Assembly (NCBI RefSeq): GCF_025465275.1
Contig: NZ_JAODNK010000153.1
Location: forward strand, 1-64,000
Direction: 5' to 3'
Source of the DNA: Nocardia sp.
GTDB taxonomy: Bacteria > Actinomycetota > Actinomycetes > Mycobacteriales > Mycobacteriaceae
Length of the DNA stretch: 64,000 nucleotides
Both the position numbers and the translations under genes were made by a program. Below are positions 54,289 to 61,927 of this stretch, piece after piece. Numbering within the stretch: position 1 is the stretch's first letter; the number at the start of each line of letters is the position of its first letter. The notes under the pieces were generated by a model. That model searched no databases and was not told the DNA's origin. It saw nothing but the letters and a program-made list of their open reading frames with translations.

Positions 54289-56040
54289 ATGGCCTTCTTC
54301 TCGAATGGCGGCGACCGCCGTACCGCGACCACCGCGGCTCCCACCGGAGCCGCCGCCACCTCCGCCACCATGGATTCCGCCCACGTGGGCGATATCGTCG
54401 GCGCGCTGGGCAGTATCGGCCAGCACGACACCCTCGAAGGGCGTACCCGCAAACAGCGTGTGCGCATGCTGCTCGCGATCATGGGCCCCGGCCTCATCGT
54501 CATGGTCGGCGACAATGACGCCGGTGGCGTGGCCACCTACGCGCAGGCCGGACAGAACTACGGCATGGCCCTGGTCTGGACGCTGCTGCTGCTGATCCCG
54601 GTGCTGTACGTCAACCAGGAGATGGTGGTGCGACTTGGCGCGGTCGCCGGAGTCGGGCACGCGCGCTTGATCTTCGACCGATTCGGCAGGTTCTGGGGCG
54701 CGTTCAGCGTCGGCGACCTGTTCATTGTGAACGCGCTGACGATCGTCACCGAATTCATCGGTGTCTCCATGGCTCTGGGCTATTTCGGCCTGCCCAAGGG
54801 CATTTCGGTACCGTTGGCGGCGGTGCTGTTGTTCGCCATGGTGGCGGGCGGTTCGTTCCGTCGTTGGGAGCGCTTCCTTTTCGGGCTCATCGCCGTCAAT
54901 ATCGTCATGTTCCCACTGGCCTTCATGGTGCATCCGAGTGTGCGCGACACCGCCCACGGCCTGCTCCCCTCATTCCCGGGTGGGCTGAATTCCACACTGC
55001 TGCTGCTGATCGTCGCCATTGTCGGCACCACCGTCGCGCCGTGGCAGCTGTTCTTCCAGCAATCCAATATCGTCGACAAGCGCATCACCCCGCGCTGGAT
55101 CCGCTACGAGCGCATCGATCTGTGGATCGGCATCGTCGTGGTCATGGCCGGCGCGATCGCCATCATGGCCGCCGCTGCTTTCGGTCTCGCGGGCACCGAT
55201 GCCATCGGCAATTTCACCGATGCGGGGGCTGTTGCCCAGAGCCTGTCCGATCACATGGGCAAGACCGTCGGCGCGCTGTTCGCCATCCTGCTGCTGGATG
55301 CCTCGCTCATCGGCGCGAATGCCGTGGGCCTGGCCACCACCTATGCCCTCGGCGACACCATGGGCAAGCGGCACTCGCTGCATTGGAAGATCACCGAAGC
55401 GCCGATGTTCTATGCGGGATATGCGGCGCTGCTGGCGATCGCGGCGGCGGTGTCGTTCAGCCCGGATCATGTACTGGGCCTGCTGACCCAGGGCGTGCAG
55501 GCGCTGGCCGGTGTCCTGTTGCCTTCCGCCACAGTGTTTCTGGTGCTGCTCTGCAATGACCGGGCTGTGCTCGGCCCGTGGGTGAATACCGTGCGGCAGA
55601 ACATTGTCGCGGGTGTCATCGTGTGGTCGCTGGTGCTGCTGTCGCTGGCGCTCACCGCCGCGACCTTCTTCCCCGGTCTGACCACCGGCGCCCTCGAGAT
55701 CGGATTCGGTGCGGGGGTGGCCGTCGGGCTGCTCGGCGGCGCGGGCATGCTGATCAGCCGGCGGATCGCCAAGCGGCGCGAAATCGAGCGCACCGCACAG
55801 GAACTCGGCAATATCGACCCGGATCAGATCGAGGAATTGGATGCCACCCCGCTCACCCGCGCCGAGCGCAAGGCGATCGCGGAGCAGGACCGCGACACCT
55901 GGCGCACCCCGGCATTGCACACGCTGGAGCGTCCGGTGTTCGGTACGGCGCGGATGACGGGCATGCTCGCACTGCGCGGCTATCTGCTCGTGGCGGTGAT
56001 CCTGGTGGGCGTCAAGATCTTCCAGGCGATTACCGGCTGA
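54289..56040 (+). CDS. NRAMP-family divalent metal transporter, probable Mg2+-type (NRMT-like)
   Basis: A 583-residue NRAMP/SLC11 protein with about 11 membrane helices. The TM1 metal-site motif reads DNDAGG (residues 75-80) instead of DPGN, and the TM6 site reads VAPWQLFF (residues 249-256), lacking the usual Met-Pro-His that favours Mn/Fe. These departures are those of NRAMP-related magnesium transporters. Together with the upstream Mg2+ riboswitch they suggest Mg2+ uptake rather than MntH function. Long polar N- and C-terminal tails flank the membrane part. Start ATG 54289 has GAGGGA six bases upstream; ATG 54283 is also in frame. Confidence 0.9.
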   Translation: MAFFSNGGDRRTATTAAPTGAAATSATMDSAHVGDIVGALGSIGQHDTLEGRTRKQRVRMLLAIMGPGLIVMVGDNDAGGVATYAQAGQNYGMALVWTLLLLIPVLYVNQEMVVRLGAVAGVGHARLIFDRFGRFWGAFSVGDLFIVNALTIVTEFIGVSMALGYFGLPKGISVPLAAVLLFAMVAGGSFRRWERFLFGLIAVNIVMFPLAFMVHPSVRDTAHGLLPSFPGGLNSTLLLLIVAIVGTTVAPWQLFFQQSNIVDKRITPRWIRYERIDLWIGIVVVMAGAIAIMAAAAFGLAGTDAIGNFTDAGAVAQSLSDHMGKTVGALFAILLLDASLIGANAVGLATTYALGDTMGKRHSLHWKITEAPMFYAGYAALLAIAAAVSFSPDHVLGLLTQGVQALAGVLLPSATVFLVLLCNDRAVLGPWVNTVRQNIVAGVIVWSLVLLSLALTAATFFPGLTTGALEIGFGAGVAVGLLGGAGMLISRRIAKRREIERTAQELGNIDPDQIEELDATPLTRAERKAIAEQDRDTWRTPALHTLERPVFGTARMTGMLALRGYLLVAVILVGVKIFQAITG

Positions 56041-56064
56041 GTATCCGAAGGCAGGAAAGGGCGA

Positions 56065-56580
56065 TCAGACGCCGTCGATCGCCAGCGTCGCCTGCATCAG
56101 GCTCATGGCGGCGGCGCACGGATCCGGCTGTGCGGTGTGGTTGCGATTGTGCACCCACCAGGTGACTATGCCGGTATCGGAAATGGTCACCGCACAGCTG
56201 CCCGGATCGCTGGGGTCCCGCACGTACATGCCCGCGAAATGTTTGATCACCACGCGCTCGATCTGATAACCGAAATCGGCGGCCACCTTGGTTTCGGTCA
56301 TCAGATTGTCGTTCCGCAGCCAGGCATAGGTCAGTCCGACGGTGCCGCCTGCCGGGTAGTCGCCGACCCAATTGCAGATGGTCGGCGCGCTCTGCTGGTG
56401 CACCGACGGCACGTGCAGGGTATTCGCGATGACCTGGTCGGGCAGTGGACCACACCCGGCAAGCAGGTCGGGGTCGTCGGCCGAGCGCACGGTGGTGTCC
56501 TGCTGGTGGCTCGAGCATCCGGTCATGCCGCCGACTACCGCAAGGGCTACCACCACTGCCGCAATTGTCTTGGTGAGCAT
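56065..56580 (-). CDS. DUF3558-family lipoprotein
   Basis: A 171-residue lipoprotein with signal peptide and lipobox GGMTGC. The DUF3558 pattern is visible: LLAGCGPLPDQVIANTL at the start, TICNWVGD with the second cysteine, and a final GSCAVTI plus PDPCAAAM pair. This family is abundant in nocardiae and mycobacteria and has no known activity. Start ATG 56580 lies five bases after the stop of the upstream lipoprotein, so the two form an operon. Convergent with the transporter gene. Confidence 0.88.
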   Translation of the reverse strand: MLTKTIAAVVVALAVVGGMTGCSSHQQDTTVRSADDPDLLAGCGPLPDQVIANTLHVPSVHQQSAPTICNWVGDYPAGGTVGLTYAWLRNDNLMTETKVAADFGYQIERVVIKHFAGMYVRDPSDPGSCAVTISDTGIVTWWVHNRNHTAQPDPCAAAMSLMQATLAIDGV

Positions 56581-56585
56581 GGGTT

Positions 56586-57098
56586 TTACCCCTTCGCCAG
56601 GGTCGTCGAGGCCAGCCGGTCGACGGCGACGCAGGCGGCATCGGGGGTGCCGGCGGTGGAATCGACTGTCCAGGCGATGAAATCGGCGTCACCGGTGGGC
56701 ACCGCCACCTCGCAGGAATGCGCAGTGCGCCAGCTGTATCCGGGGCGGCCGCCGATATCGATGCCGTCCCGCTTCCCGGAAGTCGCTGTGTCGCTGTGAT
56801 ATTGATCGATGGGACTGCCGCGGAACCAGCGGAAGGTGACGCTCGATCCGTCCTGCGCCTCCCAGCGGCACAGCAGTGCGTCACTCGATACCAGAGTCAC
56901 CGCGCCGAGCCCGGATTGCGTGCCGACCTGGGCGGCGTCCGCCGAACCACAGAGCCCGACATCCACCGACGGCGCGGCCACCTGCGGCTTGGAACCGGCG
57001 GGAGCGGCGGCGGGAGTGTCCCTGTGCTGCGTGCCGCAGGCCGAGAGCAGCAGCGCGGCCAGCAGCGCCACACTCACCTTTCCCGACAATGCACGCAC
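56586..57098 (-). CDS. Lipoprotein, probable DUF3558 family
   Basis: A 170-residue lipoprotein starting at GTG 57098: VRALSGKVSVALLAALLLSA followed by the lipobox Cys (LLLSAC). Beyond the lipobox it has the DUF3558 cysteine layout (DVGLCGSADAA, ALLCRWEAQD, HSCEVAV). It belongs to the same tandem as the lipoprotein at 56065 and is preceded by a membrane-protein gene ending 35 bases upstream. Sequence further upstream in this frame is antisense-like and was not included. Confidence 0.8.
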   Translation of the reverse strand: MRALSGKVSVALLAALLLSACGTQHRDTPAAAPAGSKPQVAAPSVDVGLCGSADAAQVGTQSGLGAVTLVSSDALLCRWEAQDGSSVTFRWFRGSPIDQYHSDTATSGKRDGIDIGGRPGYSWRTAHSCEVAVPTGDADFIAWTVDSTAGTPDAACVAVDRLASTTLAKG

Positions 57099-57133
57099 GA
57101 TTGCGATGATAGCGACGGAGCGACTTCCAGGCG

Positions 57134-57814
57134 CTACGCGACCACCCGCGGCCACGGGTACAGGGCCAGATGGATGAGCAGCACCACCAGCAGCGCGAGC
57201 AGGACCGCCGCGAAGGGATGGGCCCGGCGCTCCAGATAGCCGATGGTCCGGAACAGCGTCGGAAACGGGACATCGCGGCTGAACACCAGCGACAGCACGC
57301 TGGGAATCACCACCCATACGAGCGCGATCAGGCCGTACAGCACGTATGCGCCCAGGTAGGTATTCGGATCCATATGCCGCGCACCGGCCGCGAACAGCAC
57401 GCCGAAGACCAAGACCACTGCGGCCAGCACCAGATACCCCACCCCGAGCAGCTGGACCGACGCATTGTTCGTGGTGATACGGCCATTGGCGGTCACCGGC
57501 CGACCCCCGACGGTGCTGGGCGCCGGATCGGGATCCATCGTCAATTGCGGCACCGCGTAATACGCCAGGACCACGATGACGAATACCACGATCAGGCGTA
57601 CCCACGCGTGCTGGGCCTGCAGATGCCCGATCGTCGACGAGATGGTGGGCCAGTCCGCCAAACTGAACACCGATGCCAGTTCGGGGACGGCAATCGCCAG
57701 TCCCGCGAGGCCCCACATGAGGTAACCCCAGAATTCCGCCGAACGCCCCGCTGCCGTGGGCGCTGCGCGCCCTGCTGCCGAGGGCTCGGCGCCGTTGCCG
57801 ACCGCCTCCGTCAT
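57134..57814 (-). CDS. Hypothetical integral membrane protein
   Basis: A 226-residue protein with about five membrane segments (GYLMWGLAGLAIAVPELASV; LIVVFVIVVLAYYAVP; LLGVGYLVLAAVVLVFGVLF; YVLYGLIALVWVVIPSVL; FAAVLLALLVVLLIHLALY) and an N-terminal polar tail. I recognise no family. It is followed by the two lipoprotein genes on the same strand with a short gap, so the three may work together at the membrane. Confidence 0.72.
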   Translation of the reverse strand: MTEAVGNGAEPSAAGRAAPTAAGRSAEFWGYLMWGLAGLAIAVPELASVFSLADWPTISSTIGHLQAQHAWVRLIVVFVIVVLAYYAVPQLTMDPDPAPSTVGGRPVTANGRITTNNASVQLLGVGYLVLAAVVLVFGVLFAAGARHMDPNTYLGAYVLYGLIALVWVVIPSVLSLVFSRDVPFPTLFRTIGYLERRAHPFAAVLLALLVVLLIHLALYPWPRVVA

Positions 57815-57900
57815 AAAGCCGGTCTACCACGTGAGAGGGTGTCCGGCCGGGAAGCTGTGCAGTCGATACCAGCCTGGTGCTGTGCCGTCATCGTCGCACC

Positions 57901-58737
57901 TCAGCGCAGTGCGACGGGGTTGCCCGCCGTCAGATCGGCGAGCACCGCGGCGGTCGGCGAACCGGGGACGGCGGTGTAGACCACCAGCAGTTGATCCGGA
58001 TCGCCCGGTAGCGCCAGGGTCTCGTAGCCGAAATCGAGCGGGCCCAGGACCGGGTGCTGAATCAGCTTGGCGCCGTACGTCTTCTCCTTCACCGGATGGG
58101 CGGCCCAGATGCGCCGGAAGGCCTCGCTGCGGCGGGACAGTTCGTCGACGAGAACCGCCAGCTCCGGATCATCCGGATGCAGTCCGGCATCGCGGCGCAG
58201 GAACGCGGCGGTCTCGGCCGCCACGATCTCCCACTCGGGATAGAAGTCGGCAGCGGCCGGATCCAGGAAGAGGGAGCGGGCCTGATTGCGCTCGGCCTCA
58301 GGCAGCGCCGAGAAGCCGGAGATGGTGTCCGCCAGCGCATTCCACCCCAGCACATCCATGCGGCGGCCCAGCACGAACGCCGGCGCGGTGATGGCATCCA
58401 GCAGCAGCCGCGCACCCGGGCGCAGCGAATCCTGGTACACGCCGGGCGTGCTCGGCAGGTGGCCACCGGAGGGCCGGGCCAGCGCGTAGAGGTGCGCGCG
58501 TTCGGGATCGGTCAGGCGCAGCGCCCGCGCGACGGCATCGAGCACCGCGTCCGAGGCATTGCGGCCACGCCCCTGTTCCAGCCGGATGTAGTAGTCCACG
58601 CTGACCCCCGCTAGCTGCGCCACCTCCTCGCGCCGCAGGCCCGGGACTCGGCGGCGACCGTATTCGCGCAGCCCGGCGTCGGACGGCTGGATGCGGGCGC
58701 GCCGCGATTGCAGGAATTCGCCGAGATCGGTGTGCAT
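57901..58737 (-). CDS. XRE-family regulator with MmyB-like ligand-binding domain
   Basis: A 278-residue regulator: N-terminal HTH (GLRREEVAQLAGVSVDYYIR, LEQGRGRN) and a C-terminal MmyB/MLTR PAS-like domain (FVLGRRMDVLGWNALADTIS; ELSRRSEAFRRIWAAHPV; HPVLGPLDFGYETL). Family members bind fatty-acid-like ligands and often repress an adjacent, divergent SDR gene. That is the arrangement here: the SDR at 58854 is read away with a 116-base shared region. Confidence 0.93.
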   Translation of the reverse strand: MHTDLGEFLQSRRARIQPSDAGLREYGRRRVPGLRREEVAQLAGVSVDYYIRLEQGRGRNASDAVLDAVARALRLTDPERAHLYALARPSGGHLPSTPGVYQDSLRPGARLLLDAITAPAFVLGRRMDVLGWNALADTISGFSALPEAERNQARSLFLDPAAADFYPEWEIVAAETAAFLRRDAGLHPDDPELAVLVDELSRRSEAFRRIWAAHPVKEKTYGAKLIQHPVLGPLDFGYETLALPGDPDQLLVVYTAVPGSPTAAVLADLTAGNPVALR

Positions 58738-58853
58738 GCCGTTCAGCCTAGGGATCGATCCTGGTACTGCCGGACCCAGGAAAACCGGACCCCTCGCTGA
58801 CCCCCTTGCGCCTCTCCAAGATGAGTACAGAACACAGCGAAGGAGATTCGAAA

Positions 58854-59615
58854 ATGAGCTACGAGAACCTGGCCGGCCGCACCGCCGTCATCACCGGAGC
58901 TGCGAGCGGTATGGGCGAGGCCACCGCACTGCTGCTGGCCCGCAGCGGCGCACGGGTCGCTCTGCTGGCCCGCCGCGCGGACCGGCTGCAGACCCTGGCC
59001 GCCAAGATCGAGGCGGACGGCGGCACCGCGCTGGCCGTCGCGGTGGATATCACCGATCCGGCGAGTGTGAGCGCCGCCGCGGCGCGGGTGCACGAGGCCT
59101 TCGGCCCGGTCGATCTGGTCGTGAATGCGGCCGGCGTCATGTTGCCCAACCCGATAACGGCGGGCCGCGAGGACGAGTGGGTCCGGATGATCGACACCAA
59201 TATCACCGGTGCGCTGCGCATCATTCGCGCCTTCGTACCGGATCTGCTGGCGGCGGCCGACGCCGGGCGCACCGCGGATCTGGTGGATATCTCCTCCATC
59301 GGCGCACACGTGACCTTCCCGGATTACGCGGTGTACGGCGCGACCAAGGCGGCGCTCACCCATCTGTCGAGCAGCCTGCGCACCGAGCTCGGCCCGCGCC
59401 GGGTGCGCGTCACCAATATCGAGCCCGGCCTGACCGATACCGAATTGGGCACGCACATCGACAATCCGGAGCTGAGCGGCCAGCTCGACGGCATGTTCAC
59501 CGCGCTCGAGGCGCTGAGCGCCGACGATATCGCCGACCTCATCGCGTACACCACCAGCCGGCCCGCACACGTCAATCTGCGTCAGGTGATCGTGCTGCCG
59601 ACCAAGCAGGCCTGA
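58854..59615 (+). CDS. Short-chain dehydrogenase/reductase, divergent from the MmyB-type regulator
   Basis: A 253-residue SDR with TGAASGMGEATA, VVNAAGVM, catalytic Ser in DISSIGAHV and the YGATK tetrad, ending HVNLRQVIVLPT as is common in NADP-dependent SDRs of this group. Start ATG 58854 has GGAGA nine bases upstream; the frame runs further upstream without homology. It is probably the regulatory target of the adjacent MmyB-type regulator. Confidence 0.92.
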   Translation: MSYENLAGRTAVITGAASGMGEATALLLARSGARVALLARRADRLQTLAAKIEADGGTALAVAVDITDPASVSAAAARVHEAFGPVDLVVNAAGVMLPNPITAGREDEWVRMIDTNITGALRIIRAFVPDLLAAADAGRTADLVDISSIGAHVTFPDYAVYGATKAALTHLSSSLRTELGPRRVRVTNIEPGLTDTELGTHIDNPELSGQLDGMFTALEALSADDIADLIAYTTSRPAHVNLRQVIVLPTKQA

Positions 59616-59661
59616 CTCGACTCTGCGGGCCCGAGTCGCACCCAATGCCCTCTTTCTTGCC

Positions 59662-59667
59662 TACTAT
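59662..59667 (+). promoter_or_regulatory. -10 element for a leaderless M28 peptidase transcript
   Basis: TACTAT ends seven bases before ATG 59675, where no Shine-Dalgarno is seen. The spacing fits transcription starting at the start codon. Confidence 0.5.
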
Positions 59668-59674
59668 CGGATTC

Positions 59675-61927
59675 ATGCGGGTGGGACGAGGGCTTTCCGG
59701 GTTTCTGGCATTCGCAGTACTGCTGGCGGTGGTGGTGGCCACCGCCTGGCAGCAACAACCGCACGGATATCGGACGGACTCCGCGCCGAACGACGAGTTC
59801 AGCGCCGGGCGCGCCTTCCGGACGGTGCAGGAGATCGCGCATACGACCCATCCGGTCGGCAGCGCCGAACACGACCGCGTCCGTGACTATCTCGCGGGGG
59901 AACTCCGAAAGCTCGGTCTGCAGACCGATATTCGGGACGGGGTCGGGCGCTGGCCCGGGACATACCAGCACGGCGAGGCCGGTCTGGGCCGGGTCTCCAA
60001 TATTGTGGCCCGGCTGCCCGGAACGAATTCGACCGGCACGGTCTACCTTGTCGCACACTACGATTCGGTGCCGTCCGGCCCCGGCGCCAATGACGACGGT
60101 GTCGCCGTCGCGGCCATTCTCGAGACTGTGCGCGCACTGCGGGACAGTGAGACCGGGCTGCGCAATGATGTGGTCGCGCTGATCACCGATGGCGAGGAAC
60201 CGGGGCTGCTGGGCGCGGAAGCCTTTGTGGCAGCGGGTGATTACGACAAGAACGGTGTGGTGATCAACCACGATGCGCGCGGTGCGGGCGGACCGCCGCT
60301 GCTGTGGCGGATCACCCGGCCCGACGGCGGGCTCATGGGCGGGGCCCAGGCCGCGCCGCATCCGAATACCGATTCCCTGACCACCACCCTGGCCGGTGCG
60401 GGCGTGTCCAGCACCACCGATTTCGTCTCGTTCGAACCGGGCGGGCTGCGGGTGCTGGACTGGGCCTATGCCGGACGCAATGCGTACTACCACAATCCGA
60501 AGGACGATCCGGAGCATGTGAATCTCGCGACCGTGCAGCAGGTGGGCGACAATGCGCTGGCGCTGGCACGGGACTTCGGCGAACGGGATCTGGCCGATCA
60601 CTCCAATCAGTCGAATCCTGCTTATTTCACACTGCCTTTCGGCGTTCTGATCGTCTCGCCGGCGTGGCTGATCATCGCGTTCGCGGTGCTGGCGCTGCTG
60701 GCGGTGGGCTGGGTGATCCGGCAGGTGCGGCACAGCGGGGAGGCCTCGATCAAGGCCGTGATCGGCGCTACCGCACTGGCATTGGTCACCGTCCCCCTTG
60801 CCGTCGGCGCGACGTACCTGCTGTGGTGGGTGGTGCAGGCCATCCGGCCCGCGTATCGGGGATTTCCGGTCGATCCGTATCGGCCGGAGTTCTTCCAGGC
60901 CTCGATGATCGTGCTGTGCGTGTGCGCACTGGCTGCTTCCTATGCCGTGGCGCACCGCCTGTTCGGGGCCACGGCCACGCCGGTCGGACTGCTGACCGCC
61001 ACGGTGGTGGTCGGCGCGGCGACCACCACCTACTCGCCCGCGGCCGCTGAAATGTTCGTACTGCCCGGGTGCGCGGCGGCATTCGGGGTGGCCGTCACCT
61101 TCCTGGTGCCGGACCGCTGGCGGCTGCTCGCGCTCACCGTATTTCTGCTGCCCGCGGCGGTATTCCTCGGCGGCACCGCCTGGTCCGGGATGCAGGCCGG
61201 GCTGCTCACCGCACCGTTCCTGGCCGCACCGCTGATCATGCTGCTCGGCGGGCTGCTGACGCTGACGCTCAGCCGAGCCTGGCCGACCCGGCGCGGGTGG
61301 ACGATTCCGGCCACCGCACTGGTGGTCACCGCCGCGCTCGCCGCCGCCGGGCTGACGGTGGATAAGTTCGACGACCAGCATCCGCGCATCACCGAGCTGG
61401 GCTACGCACTCGATGCCGATCGGCACGAGGCGCGCTGGCTGTCGGCTCTCGCACCGGACGACTGGACACGGAACTTCGTGGGCGACAGTGCACCTGATGC
61501 GCCCTTCTCCGCACTGTGGTCCAGTGCGGTGTCCAGCGGACCCGCACCGGCACAGGCATTGTCGGCCCCGGTGGCCGAGATCGTCTCGGCGTCCACCGAG
61601 GCCGGGCAGCGCACCGTTCGCCTGCGGATACGGTCGACGCGCGGGGCCACCCGCATCGAGCTGCGCTGGGAAACCGCCATCAAGTCGCTGCACGTCGCCG
61701 GTCGCGACGTGACCCCGGTGCCGGACAAGGGCTTTCGCTTCGAAGCGCCGACCGCCGACGGCATCGAGGTGGAACTGACCGCACCCGCCGGGCCGCTCGT
61801 CCTGCGCCTGGTCGACTACACCTGGCTGCCCGACTCGCACGTGGACTCGTATCGGAACCCGCCGGGCGACATCTTCTTCCGGCAGGACAGCGCCTGCGCC
61901 GTCTTCGTCACAGTGCCGGGGCTGTAG
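59675..61927 (+). CDS. Membrane-bound M28-family zinc aminopeptidase
   Basis: A 750-residue protein: N-terminal membrane anchor (GLSGFLAFAVLLAVVVATAW), an extracytoplasmic M28 peptidase domain with zinc ligands (His 128, Asp 140, Glu 174-175, then NHDARG and YYHNPKDDP), and about eight further membrane helices in the C-terminal half before a beta-rich end domain. This layout resembles vacuolar/ER M28 peptidases (Pff1/ERMP1 type) found in actinomycetes. Its 3' end overlaps the convergent NRPS gene by 20 bases. ATG 59645 is an alternative start. Confidence 0.9.
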   Translation: MRVGRGLSGFLAFAVLLAVVVATAWQQQPHGYRTDSAPNDEFSAGRAFRTVQEIAHTTHPVGSAEHDRVRDYLAGELRKLGLQTDIRDGVGRWPGTYQHGEAGLGRVSNIVARLPGTNSTGTVYLVAHYDSVPSGPGANDDGVAVAAILETVRALRDSETGLRNDVVALITDGEEPGLLGAEAFVAAGDYDKNGVVINHDARGAGGPPLLWRITRPDGGLMGGAQAAPHPNTDSLTTTLAGAGVSSTTDFVSFEPGGLRVLDWAYAGRNAYYHNPKDDPEHVNLATVQQVGDNALALARDFGERDLADHSNQSNPAYFTLPFGVLIVSPAWLIIAFAVLALLAVGWVIRQVRHSGEASIKAVIGATALALVTVPLAVGATYLLWWVVQAIRPAYRGFPVDPYRPEFFQASMIVLCVCALAASYAVAHRLFGATATPVGLLTATVVVGAATTTYSPAAAEMFVLPGCAAAFGVAVTFLVPDRWRLLALTVFLLPAAVFLGGTAWSGMQAGLLTAPFLAAPLIMLLGGLLTLTLSRAWPTRRGWTIPATALVVTAALAAAGLTVDKFDDQHPRITELGYALDADRHEARWLSALAPDDWTRNFVGDSAPDAPFSALWSSAVSSGPAPAQALSAPVAEIVSASTEAGQRTVRLRIRSTRGATRIELRWETAIKSLHVAGRDVTPVPDKGFRFEAPTADGIEVELTAPAGPLVLRLVDYTWLPDSHVDSYRNPPGDIFFRQDSACAVFVTVPGL

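Noticed and set aside
58691..59674. 328-codon upstream extension of the M28 peptidase frame
   Set aside because: This stretch encodes the MmyB-regulator start and the SDR in other frames; the extension is Arg-rich and without homology.
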